DNA of 64,000 bases, taken from Rhodoplanes sp963712435 (GTDB taxonomy: Bacteria; Pseudomonadota; Alphaproteobacteria; Rhizobiales; Xanthobacteraceae). This document shows positions 1 through 8,072 of the stretch, in pieces (the stretch's first letter is position 1; the number at the start of each line of letters is the position of its first letter). Both the position numbers and the translations under genes were made by a program. The notes under the pieces are model-generated. The model saw nothing but the letters and a program-made list of their open reading frames with translations. It did not search any database and was not told the origin of the DNA. The stretch lies in contig CAVQIB010000001.1 of the NCBI GenBank assembly GCA_963712435.1, forward strand, positions 558,001 to 622,000, in the 5' to 3' direction.

Positions 1-177
1 CAATGACGCCTTCGATAACGGCTCGGCGGCCCGTGCAGGCGCCGCCTGTCCGAGATGTAGGAGGGGCCGACGCGCCCTCGGAAGGGGGACGAGCCGGGCG
101 GAATTCGCGGGCGGCCGGTCTAGGCACTCCGCATCCGAGTGGCTATCAGGTGCGCTGCACGCGAAAGGCACCGTCCA

Positions 178-953
178 GTGTCAAGCGCCCGCATCCAGTC
201 GATCTATCGCTACCCGGTGAAGGGGCTCTCGCCGCAGGCGCTGCCGCGCGCGCCGCTTGCGGTCGGCCAGACCCTGCCCGTGCGACCGGCTCTATGCCAT
301 CGAGAACGGGCCGTCGGGCTTCGACCCGGCGGCGCCGGCCTATTTCCCCAAGCAGCGCTTCCTCATGCTGATGCGGAACGAGCGGCTCGCCGGCGCTCGA
401 CACACGGTTCGACGAGGCCACGCACACGCTGAGCATCGCCGACGAGCGGCGAGGAGGCGGCGCAGCGGCGACCTGCGCACGGCCGAAGGCCGCGCCGCGA
501 TCGAGGCCTTCTTCGCCCGCTATTGCGCGAACGAGCTGCGCGGACCGCCGAAGATCCTGCACGCGGACGGGCACAGCTTCTCCGACGTGGCGCGGAAGGT
601 CGTCTCGATCATCAATCTCGCCTCGGTCGCGGCGATCGAGACGGCCGTCGGCGCGCCGGTCGATCCGCTGCGCTTCCGCGGCAATGTCTACGTGTCCGGC
701 TGGCCGGCCTGGCGGGAATTCGACCTGGTCGGACAGGAGATCGCCGATCGGCGCGCTGCGCGGCTGCGCGTGGTCAAGCGCATCGAGCGCTGCGCCGCGA
801 CCAATGTGGAGCCCGTACACCGGCATCCGCGACATGAACATCCCGAAGACGCTGATGCAGTGCTTCGACCATGCCGACTGCGGCGTCTATGCCGAAGTCA
901 TCGCCGCGGGCGAGATCGCGGTCGGCGACTGCATCGACGCGGGCGGCGAATGA
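178..953 (+). CDS. MOSC-domain protein, reading frame broken by several indels
   Basis: The translation pieces together as an MOSC N-terminal plus MOSC beta-barrel protein, a family that binds molybdenum cofactor or handles sulfur/nitrogen groups. The N-terminus (IQSIYRYPVKGLSPQ) is the typical MOSC_N start. The chain continues in a second frame from about 290 (RLYAIENGPSGFDP, FPKQRFLMLMRN) and reaches SGWPAWREFDLVG near 710. It ends in a third frame with GIRDMNIPKTLMQCFDHADC. I took GTG at 178 as start because the conserved YRYPVKG motif follows directly; the stop is TGA at 951-953. At least four frame changes are needed, so the gene is either decayed or poorly sequenced. The family call is firm; the exact substrate is not known. 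Confidence 0.6.
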
Positions 954-1027
954 ATTCCCACATTGGAGACGCACGAGCCCTGATGTCCTACATCGCCGCA
1001 ATTCGGCAAGCGCCTCGCCTCGCAACA

Positions 1028-1080
1028 GCCCCTCCTCCCTAACCCTCCCGCAAGGGGGAGGGAGGAGAGGCGGCGCTGAG
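1028..1080. repeat. GC-rich palindromic repeat between MOSC and oxidoreductase genes
   Basis: A nested inverted repeat pairs CTCCTCCCT (1032-1040) with AGGGAGGAG (1059-1067). It resembles the CCTCCC...GGGAGG palindromes found elsewhere in the window. It could act as a terminator for the upstream gene. Confidence 0.5.
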
Positions 1081-1113
1081 CAAGCCGCGCCGGCGCCGCA
1101 AAGCCGAGTCGCC

Positions 1114-2213
1114 ATGCAGATCCGTCGTCGGCGCCGGCGTGATCGGGCTCGCGATCGGGCGCGCGGCCGCGCTGCGCGGCCACGACGTGATCGTCGCCGA
1201 GGCGGACGGGCAGATCGGCACCGGCATCTCGTCGCGCAACAGCGAGGTGATCCACGCCGGCATCTATTATCCGACCGGCTCGCTGCGCGCGCGGCACTGC
1301 GTGCGCGGGCGGCACATGCTCTACGCGTACTGCGCCTCGCACGGCGTTCCGCACAGCAAGATGCGGCAAGCTGATCGTCGCCACCCGCGAGGCCGAGATC
1401 GCCAAGATCGAGGCGCTGCTCAAGCAAGCGGCCAGGCGAACGGCGTCGAAGGCATGCGCGTCATCGACGGCGCGGAGGCGAAGGCGATGGAGCCGGCGCT
1501 CGCCTGCGTCGCCGCGCTGCATTCGCCCGAGACCGGCATCATCGACAGCCACCGCCTGATGCTGGCGCTGCGCGGCGACATCGAGGATCGCGGCGGGTCG
1601 ATCGCGCTTCGACACGCCGATCGAGCGGACTGGCGCGCCGCGCCGACGGCTGGGAGGTGCGCTATCGGCGGCGCCGAGCCCGGCGCGCTCGTCGTCGACG
1701 CGGTGGTGAATGCGGCGGGCCTCGGCGCGCAGGCGCTGGCGCGCGCGACCGAAGGCTATCCGCCGGCGCGCGTGCCCAAGCTGGTGCTCGCCAAGGGCAA
1801 CTACTTCCAGATATGCGGGCCGTCCGGTTTTCTCCCGGCTGATCTATCCGGCCCCGGTGGAGGGCGGACTCGGCACCCATGTCACGCTCGACCTCGCCGG
1901 GCGCATGCGCTTCGGCCCCGATGTCGAGTGGATCGAAAGCGAGAGCTATGCCGTCGATGCGCGCCGCGCCGAGTCGTTCTATGCGAGCGTCCGGACCTAT
2001 TTTCCGGCTCTGCCGGACGGCGCGCTCGTTCCGGACTATTGCGGCATCCGCCCCAAGCTCACCGCGCGCGGCGAGCCGCCGGCCGACTTCCTGATCGACG
2101 GCCCCGCCGAGCACGGCCTGCCGGGCCTCGTCCAGCTGTTCGGGATCGAGTCGCCCGGCCTGACCTCGTCGCTCTCGATCGCCGAGGACGTGATCGACCG
2201 GCTCACGCGGTAG
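1114..2213 (+). CDS. LhgO-like FAD-dependent oxidoreductase, frameshifted
   Basis: This is a DAO-family flavoprotein resembling L-2-hydroxyglutarate oxidase LhgO. An N-terminal dinucleotide-binding motif (VVGAGVIGLAIG) is followed by SSRNSEVIHAGIYYPTGSL, characteristic of LhgO/L2HGDH-type enzymes that pass electrons from 2-hydroxyacids to the quinone pool. The C-terminus (GIRPKLTARGEPPADFLIDG, then GLVQLFGIESPGLTSSLSIA) is also typical. The likely start is ATG 1114; an extra C at about 1123 puts the start out of frame with the FAD motif. Further frame changes are needed near 1361 (one extra base before TGCGGCAAG), about 1425, 1605-1680 and 1825. Substrate specificity is inferred from family resemblance only. 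Confidence 0.6.
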
Positions 2214-2231
2214 GTCCCTCGCCTCTGAGCA

Positions 2232-2888
2232 TCACACCGCGAGCCGGCGGTGCAGGGCGTCGTCCCACTGGCCGGTGAGATAGCGGTAGATCCAGTTGCC
2301 GCGCTGCTTGAGCCGCTGATAGGCGGCCCTGAGGTCGAGCACCATGGTGATGCGCCGGTTGCGGCAGTTCAGTTCGCCGACGTCGTGGGTGGCGACCGGA
2401 TGGAACCCCATCACGCGGGTATGGAAGCCGTAGGGGCTGTGCGCTTCGTCCTCGAACACGTCGGTGATGAAATGCGTGTAGCCGCGCGCGACGGTCTCGG
2501 CGGTCGCGGCGCGGATCAGGGCCGCGGCCACCATGAACCGGCGGCGATAGCGCGGGATCACCGCGAAGCGGCCGATCTCGGCAATGCGATTGTCGCGCAG
2601 GAAGCTCTCCACCGGCAGCTTGGGATCGAGCAGCTTGAAGCCGTATTTCGCATAGGCCGCGAGCGGCGGATCGTAGCGGATGCGCAGCACGCCGGCGGGA
2701 CGCGCGCGCCGGCTCACGACGAACCAGGAAATCTCCTCGCTCTGCAGGTCTTCCGGCGGGATCTGCGCTTCCGGGTCGGTCACCCAGCGCTTTTCGCGCA
2801 GATAGGTCGCGCGCAACACCTCGATTACATGTTGACGGCCGGTCTCGTCGACGACGCGCTCCACCGAAAGGCGACTCTCAAGGTTCAT
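2232..2888 (-). CDS. FeeM/autoinducer-synthase-like N-acyltransferase
   Basis: A 218-residue GNAT-fold protein of the acyl-homoserine-lactone-synthase/FeeM (N-acyl amino acid synthase) type. The N-terminal stretch VLRATYLREKRWV and the central EIGRFAVIPRYRRR resemble the conserved Arg/Trp and Glu-rich patches of this superfamily, which move an acyl chain from acyl-ACP to an amine. It overlaps the upstream PlsC-type acyltransferase gene by 11 bp, so the two are probably translated together. That pairing resembles OlsB/OlsA, which make ornithine lipids, and FeeM with its acyltransferase partner. The acceptor amine is unknown. No signal peptide or membrane segment is visible. Confidence 0.6.
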   Translation of the reverse strand: MNLESRLSVERVVDETGRQHVIEVLRATYLREKRWVTDPEAQIPPEDLQSEEISWFVVSRRARPAGVLRIRYDPPLAAYAKYGFKLLDPKLPVESFLRDNRIAEIGRFAVIPRYRRRFMVAAALIRAATAETVARGYTHFITDVFEDEAHSPYGFHTRVMGFHPVATHDVGELNCRNRRITMVLDLRAAYQRLKQRGNWIYRYLTGQWDDALHRRLAV

Positions 2889-3654
2889 GGCGGCCCTCCC
2901 TGTCCGGGGTCCAGGACTTGCCCGAAAGGCGGGCGATCTCGGTCATGACGGCGGCGTGCCAGTCGTGCAGCGCGGCGAACCGAAGCCGCGATTCTCCCGG
3001 CGGGGGATGCAGGGGCGGCCCGATATGGACCTCCATCAGGTCGCGGTCGCAAATGGGCCGGCTCGGCTCCGCCTGCGGGAACCTGATGCCGACCGGCACC
3101 ACCGGAACGCAGGCCTGAAGCGACAGCAGCGCGGCGCTGCGCCGGCCGGCCAGCAGCCGGTGCGGATTGCGATTGACCTTGCCTTCCGGGAAGATGCCGA
3201 CGGAGCGTCCCTGCGCGAGATGGAGGCGGGCGCGGTCGAGCACGGTCCGCGAATGCCGATAGAACGGCTTGAGCGCGTCGAGTACGCGCGGCCTTGCGTG
3301 CTTGGCCGTCACGGTGATGGTCTCGGCGCGCCGATAGATCAGCCCGATGCCCGGGATCAGCCGGAAATTCCAATCCGCCATGAAATGGACGAGGCGGCCG
3401 CCCCGATGCAGCGTGATCAGCGCGGGAACGAGCAGCGCCTCGGTCCGGCAGTTGTGGTTGATGGCGAGAATGAACGGGTCGAGACCGGGGCGGACATGCT
3501 GCAGCCCGGAGACGGCGAGCACGCGCCGGCGCGCGAGCAGCGCCAATCCGCGGACCAGGTAGCGGTTGGTGAAGCCCTGGTAGGGCAGCGGCCAACGCAA
3601 GAGCTCCTGCGCCGCCGGCGGCTCCCAGTTCAGCGGACTGGTCTGTAGCGACAT
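2878..3654 (-). CDS. PlsC-type lysophospholipid acyltransferase
   Basis: A 258-residue 1-acylglycerol-3-phosphate acyltransferase-family protein. The catalytic box appears as NHNCRTE (His67, with Glu72 in the place of the usual Asp of HX4D). The acceptor-binding motif FPEG is at residues 155-158, followed by a PVVPVGI strand. It transfers acyl groups to a lyso-lipid at the inner face of the membrane. It is the first gene of a two-gene unit with the FeeM-like N-acyltransferase, so the lyso-lipid may be the product of that enzyme rather than lysophosphatidate. The Asp-to-Glu change is worth noting but conservative. Confidence 0.75.
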   Translation of the reverse strand: MSLQTSPLNWEPPAAQELLRWPLPYQGFTNRYLVRGLALLARRRVLAVSGLQHVRPGLDPFILAINHNCRTEALLVPALITLHRGGRLVHFMADWNFRLIPGIGLIYRRAETITVTAKHARPRVLDALKPFYRHSRTVLDRARLHLAQGRSVGIFPEGKVNRNPHRLLAGRRSAALLSLQACVPVVPVGIRFPQAEPSRPICDRDLMEVHIGPPLHPPPGESRLRFAALHDWHAAVMTEIARLSGKSWTPDREGRHEP

Positions 3655-3780
3655 CCGCCCAGCCTTCGCAGGCCGTCAGCCCCGCCGCACCGGTGCGGCA
3701 GGCGCGTATCCCGCCGCTGTGTGGTGCGCGATTCCTGTTGCGGGACGATGAGCATTGGGTGACGGCGCGGTGACATGGGT

Positions 3781-3885
3781 CGGAGCCGACGGCTCCGTCA
3801 TCCAGCCCAATTCATCGCCATCGCCGGGCGTGACCCGACAGATTCCCGCGTGCGCGGGAATCAGCGGAAGACGGATCAACCCGCG
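3781..3885. repeat. Intergenic palindromic repeats, possible terminator
   Basis: A perfect 7-bp stem CGGAGCC/GGCTCCG (3781-3787 with 3791-3797) is followed at about 3842-3882 by a palindrome built on ATTCCCGCGTGCGCGGGAAT and the tail AGCGGAAGACGGATC. The same tail recurs at 58150-58185 inside cobC. It lies between the 3' end of the yhaN-like gene and the plsC-like gene. Confidence 0.5.
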
Positions 3886-3887
3886 CG

Positions 3888-6608
3888 TTACCCGCTTCCC
3901 ACCAGACGGAGAGAAACACGGCCCGTCGCGACGGCGTGCGGCGAGCCGTCCGGTTCGATCGCGAGCGGACGACCGCCGCAGCTCTGGAACGCGCGGCTGC
4001 GGCAGGTCAGCACGATCATCTGCTGCTTCTCGGCCGCCTGCATCAGCACGTCGAACATGCGCTCGATGCGTTCATCGTCGGAGAAGACGAGCGAGTCGTC
4101 GAGCACCACCGGCGCCGGCTGGCCGCGTTCGGCGAGCAGCCGGCCGAAGGCCAGCCGCACGACGATGGCGATCTGCTCGCGCGTCCCATCCGAGAGGGAG
4201 CCGAACGGCTCGATCTCGGCGCCGCTCCGCTGCACGCTTCCGATGGTGAAGTCCTCGTCGAGCTCGGCGTCGGCGCCGGGGAAGAGCGTGTGCAGATAGG
4301 GCTGCATCGCCCGTTTCACGGGCGCCAAGAATTTCTCGCGCGCCTCGCGCCGGCAGGCCTCGATCGTGTCGCGCAGAAGTCGAAGCGCGGCGAGCCGCCG
4401 CTCGATGCGCGCAAGCTCCTTCTCCGCGAGCGCGAGCGCCTCGACCTGTTCGCTCTCCCGTTCGCCGAGACCTTCTCCGCCCCGGCTGGCGATACGGCCC
4501 TGCAGCCCGGCAATGTCGCGCTCCGCCTCCTGCAGCCGGTCCTGCCGCGCGGCGATTGCCTGGGTGAGGCGTTTCACCCGCGCCTCGATCGCCTCGCGCT
4601 GTTCGCAGCTCGGGACGGCGGCGCGCAACCGCGCCGCCTCGGCCTGCGCCTGCGCGAACAGCGCGCCGGCCTGCGCCGCCTCCGCCGCGAGCACGACGAG
4701 CTTGTGCGGCCGCTCCTCGTCCGGGCAGAGCGCGAGGTCCTCGGCCAGCCTGTCCCGCGCCGCGGCGCGCTCGGCGCGGAAGGCGGCGAGCCGCATGTGT
4801 TCGGCCGCGACCGTGCTGCGCGCAGCGAGCGCCACGGCTTGCAGATCATGATGCTCGCGCTTGAGCGTATCGCGGGCCTGCTCCGCCGCGCCGCGCCGCG
4901 CGCGCAGCGCCTCGCGATCGGAGAGGGTCTCCGACATGCCGGCGAGTGCGGCGAGTTTCGCCTGCGCCTCGGAGAATGCCTTTTCCAGCAGGACGACGCC
5001 GTCGTCGCCCTTCCCGCCCGGCGCGATCATGGCGAGTTCGGCGGCGAGCCCGCGCTGCTCGGTGGCGATATCCTCGGCCTTCGCGCGGCGCTCGCGCGCC
5101 TCGGCGAGCGAGCGGGCGCCTGCGGCGCGCAGCTCGCGTTCCAGCGTCTCGCGCGCGCGATCGATGCTCTGCGCATCCTCCGGGCTCGCGGCCGGCGTGA
5201 TCTCGATCGAGGCGATCTCCGCAACGTCGATGCGCAGCGGCTCGCGTGCGGCGAGGTCGCGCGGGCCTGTGATCGTCGCGCCCCCGCAGGTGACACGCCC
5301 GGCGCCGTGCGGCCCGAGCCGGATGGCGATGCGCGGCGCCTTCGCCTCGCGCCGCATCTGCGCGGCGTCGAGAGCTTGCCCGGCCTGCTCGATCCGGCGC
5401 AGGGCGTCGGGCGCAATGGTCGACACGGCGAAGGCCTGGTGGAGAACGCCGATCCGATCGCGCAACGCGCGCGCCTGATCGAGCCGCGTCCGCAGTTCGG
5501 CGACGCGCTCGGCGTCGTGCGCGGCAAGCTCGCATGCCCGCGCCATATCCGCTGCGCGCTCGGCCGCGGCGAGCCGATCGGCGAGGTCGGCCAGCGCGTT
5601 CTCCTGAGCGCCGAGCGCCGCCGCCAGTTGGTTCAGGGCCGCATCCTGCTCTTGCGCCTGCCGGTCGAGCCCGCCGATGCGGGCGCGCGATCCGGCGATG
5701 CGCTGGTCGAGCGCGATCAAGCGCTGATGCTTGTCGCGCGCGCGCTCAAACGCAAGTTCGCTGCGGGCCGCAGCGATCTCGGCCTGTTGCGCGGTCTGGT
5801 CGAGGCCGTTCGCGGTCTCGCGTTCGCGCGCGGCGACATCGAGAGCGGCCTGCATCTCTGCAAGCACGCCGGCGTCGGCCAGCCCGTCCCGCTCGCGCAG
5901 CTTCGCCGCGAGCGCGCCGCGATCGGCTTCGAGCGCAGCGAGCGTCGCGCGCACGCCGTCGAGCGCGCGGCGCGCGGCCTCGACGCGATCAAGCGCCGCC
6001 TTCCACCCGCCGCCCGTTTTCGGCTGCCCCGTCTTGGTCTCTTCCGGAGCGAGCTGGGCGACGACATTCGCGAACACCCGCTCGCCGCGTTCGCCGCCGA
6101 GCACCTGGCCGACCTCGGCTTCGATGACCCGGTTGAGCAGCGCCCGCCCCTCCCCGCCCGGCTTGACCGGCTCGAACGACTGGCCCTGGCGAACCCACAA
6201 CAGGCCGAAGGCGGACTCCTCGAAGCTCCGCGCGCCCGGAGACAGACCGAGGATCGACCAGAGCTCCTCGTCGGCCGCGCGCCCTTCGGCGACCAAGCGT
6301 TCCGCCTTGTACAGCCGGCTCGCATGGCCGCGCAGGAATGTCTTCTCGATACGATAATCGGCGTCGCCGCAGCGAAATCCCACCTCGACAAGCGCGGAGA
6401 GCTGCGCCCCGATGCAGCCGAGCGCTCGGGTCTCCTTGGTGTTGCTGTCGTGGCGGGCGAACAGGCAGGCCTGCACGGCGCGGAATATGGTGGACTTGCC
6501 CGCTTCGTTCGGTGCGCACAGCAGATTGAGGCCCGGTCCGAGGCCGCGCACGACGTGGCGCCGGCGGAACCGCCCGACGCCCTCGACCGCGATATGGGTG
6601 ATGATCAT
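3888..6608 (-). CDS. YhaN/SbcC-like AAA ATPase for DNA repair
   Basis: A 906-residue SMC/Rad50-like ATPase. An N-terminal Walker A (APNEAGKST, about residue 37) is followed by long Ala/Glu/Arg-rich segments predicted to form coiled coil. The C-terminal half carries an ABC-type signature (LSDGTREQ) and Walker B (PVVLDDSLVF). The start at ATG 6608 gives the standard N-terminus MIITHIAVEGVGRF and lies 11 bp after the stop of the nuclease gene; longer upstream reading lies inside that gene. In the YhaN/YhaO and SbcC/SbcD pairs the ATPase opens DNA ends for the nuclease. No CxxC zinc hook is obvious, which fits YhaN better than Rad50/SbcC. Confidence 0.85.
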   Translation of the reverse strand: MIITHIAVEGVGRFRRRHVVRGLGPGLNLLCAPNEAGKSTIFRAVQACLFARHDSNTKETRALGCIGAQLSALVEVGFRCGDADYRIEKTFLRGHASRLYKAERLVAEGRAADEELWSILGLSPGARSFEESAFGLLWVRQGQSFEPVKPGGEGRALLNRVIEAEVGQVLGGERGERVFANVVAQLAPEETKTGQPKTGGGWKAALDRVEAARRALDGVRATLAALEADRGALAAKLRERDGLADAGVLAEMQAALDVAARERETANGLDQTAQQAEIAAARSELAFERARDKHQRLIALDQRIAGSRARIGGLDRQAQEQDAALNQLAAALGAQENALADLADRLAAAERAADMARACELAAHDAERVAELRTRLDQARALRDRIGVLHQAFAVSTIAPDALRRIEQAGQALDAAQMRREAKAPRIAIRLGPHGAGRVTCGGATITGPRDLAAREPLRIDVAEIASIEITPAASPEDAQSIDRARETLERELRAAGARSLAEARERRAKAEDIATEQRGLAAELAMIAPGGKGDDGVVLLEKAFSEAQAKLAALAGMSETLSDREALRARRGAAEQARDTLKREHHDLQAVALAARSTVAAEHMRLAAFRAERAAARDRLAEDLALCPDEERPHKLVVLAAEAAQAGALFAQAQAEAARLRAAVPSCEQREAIEARVKRLTQAIAARQDRLQEAERDIAGLQGRIASRGGEGLGERESEQVEALALAEKELARIERRLAALRLLRDTIEACRREAREKFLAPVKRAMQPYLHTLFPGADAELDEDFTIGSVQRSGAEIEPFGSLSDGTREQIAIVVRLAFGRLLAERGQPAPVVLDDSLVFSDDERIERMFDVLMQAAEKQQMIVLTCRSRAFQSCGGRPLAIEPDGSPHAVATGRVSLRLVGSG

Positions 6609-6619
6609 CGCGCTGACCG

Positions 6620-7732
6620 CTAGGCCGTCGCTTCGAGATACAGGGCCATCAGCGCGTCCTCGGCCGTCTGGCGCTCGGCAAGAGCGAGCGCCGGGTCGAC
6701 CGAGCGCTCCTTCAAGGTCTCGGCGGCTCGGCGCAGCACGCCGTCGAAGTCGATCGTCTCGAGATCGTCGCGGTCGGGGCGGACGCGCAGGTCGAGATCG
6801 ACGTCGAGATGGAACACCAAGGCCTGCAGCCGCTCGAGCCACTGATCGAGCAGGCGGCGCGCGGCGATCGAGGCGGCGCCGCTGATCGCAAGCGAGAGCA
6901 CGAGCTTGGAGACCGGCGCCGCGGCCGCCTGCAGCGCGGCCTCGTGCGCGGCGAGCTGGTCGGGCTCGCTCAGCGTGATCGCGTCGGTGCGCCAATGATA
7001 GGTCCCGACGCATCGCCGCTCGACATCCGGAACCGCGCCGGCGCGCGGGATGGTGACCAGCAGCGCGGTCCCCACGGCCTGGCTGTTGTGACGGTCGGGC
7101 TCCGGCGTGCCGGCATACCAGGTGCGCGCAGTGATCGCCTGCGTGCGATGCCAGTCGCCGAGCGCGAGGTAATCGAGCCCGGCGCGCTCGGCGCGGGCGG
7201 GATCGATCGGGTTGTTCGCCTCGCCGTCGCCCGCGCCGAATTGGGCGATCGCGCCGTGGGCGAGCCCGATGCGGATCGCGCCCTCCGGCGTCGGTGTCTC
7301 CTCCATGCGCGCGGTGAGGTCGCGCGTCTCGGCCTTGCCGGTCAGCGGCGCGGGCAAGAGAAAGCAGCTTTCATCGAGCGCGACCGGTCGGGGCTCGAGA
7401 TGCAGCCGCACATTGGGCGGCGCGCCGAGCGCGCGCACCCGCTCCCAGACGCCGCCCGGCCGATGCGGATCGTGATTGCCCGGCAGAAGGTGCCAGGTGA
7501 CGCGGGGCAAGCGCTGCATGCGTTCCAGCGGCCCGCGCAAGGTGACGTTCGCCGGCGTTTCGGAATCGAAAACGTCGCCCGCGACCAGCACATGCGCGAT
7601 GCCCTCGGCAACGGCGAGCTCGCCCAGCCGCTCGAGCGCGTCGAGCCGCGCGGCGCGCAAGGCCTCCGCCTTTTCGCCGAAGCGCAGGAACGGTTTGCCG
7701 ATCTGCCAATCGGCGGTGTGCAGAAACCGCAT
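6620..7732 (-). CDS. YhaO/SbcD-like DNA repair exonuclease
   Basis: A 370-residue calcineurin-like metallophosphoesterase. Metal-binding motifs appear in order: HTADWQIG (residues 5-12), AGDVFDS, PGNHD, LAHGAI and LGDWHR. The first motif has Gln where most SbcD/Mre11 enzymes have His (DxH). The C-terminal part resembles the capping domain of YhaO-type exonucleases. It is the upstream partner of the YhaN-like ATPase, with an 11-bp gap, and the pair is expected to process DNA ends in double-strand break repair. Start ATG 7732 gives the canonical MRFLHTADW N-terminus. Confidence 0.85.
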   Translation of the reverse strand: MRFLHTADWQIGKPFLRFGEKAEALRAARLDALERLGELAVAEGIAHVLVAGDVFDSETPANVTLRGPLERMQRLPRVTWHLLPGNHDPHRPGGVWERVRALGAPPNVRLHLEPRPVALDESCFLLPAPLTGKAETRDLTARMEETPTPEGAIRIGLAHGAIAQFGAGDGEANNPIDPARAERAGLDYLALGDWHRTQAITARTWYAGTPEPDRHNSQAVGTALLVTIPRAGAVPDVERRCVGTYHWRTDAITLSEPDQLAAHEAALQAAAAPVSKLVLSLAISGAASIAARRLLDQWLERLQALVFHLDVDLDLRVRPDRDDLETIDFDGVLRRAAETLKERSVDPALALAERQTAEDALMALYLEATA

Positions 7733-8072
7733 GAGTCAATTTCGATGCGCCGCGGTCGGCGGCGCTCGGGCCCGCGAATCGGACATGCGATGTTAGCGGA
7801 AATTAACGCATCACGGGACGGGGCATCCCGAGGGTATCCGCGATCCGCCTTTTGCCGAGGCGGAATGCCGAAGAGCCGCGCCAGCGTCGTGCCTCTGACG
7901 CTTCGCTCCCACAAGCACCGACGCGTGTCCCGCGCGCGGCGCGGCGCAGAACGGTGCGGCGCAGATGCGGGACTCCGGCCCGCAGGTCCCGGTTCTGCAG
8001 CGCGCACGTCGTGCTGCGCTGCGCCCCGGGACACGAACTCGCTGACGGGAACCGAGCGTTTATTCCACGGCG
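7733..8072. repeat. 340-bp gene-free stretch with a dispersed repeat (copy 1)
   Basis: No gene is visible. Positions 7924-8036 hold a roughly 113-bp imperfect palindrome beginning CGTGTCCCGCGCGCGGCGC and ending CGCCCCGGGACACGA. A close copy lies at 57564-57681. The rest (7733-7900) is the presumed promoter region of the nuclease/ATPase operon. Confidence 0.7.

Noticed and set aside
1028..1080. CRISPR-like or tandem repeat structure in the GC-rich palindromes
   Set aside because: The palindromes are not regularly spaced, spacers are absent and no cas genes are present; they are dispersed intergenic elements.
3936..6623. An 895-codon open frame on the plus strand opposite the YhaN-like gene
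   Set aside because: This is the antisense shadow of a high-GC gene. The minus strand carries Walker A, signature and Walker B motifs in order, while this frame has none.
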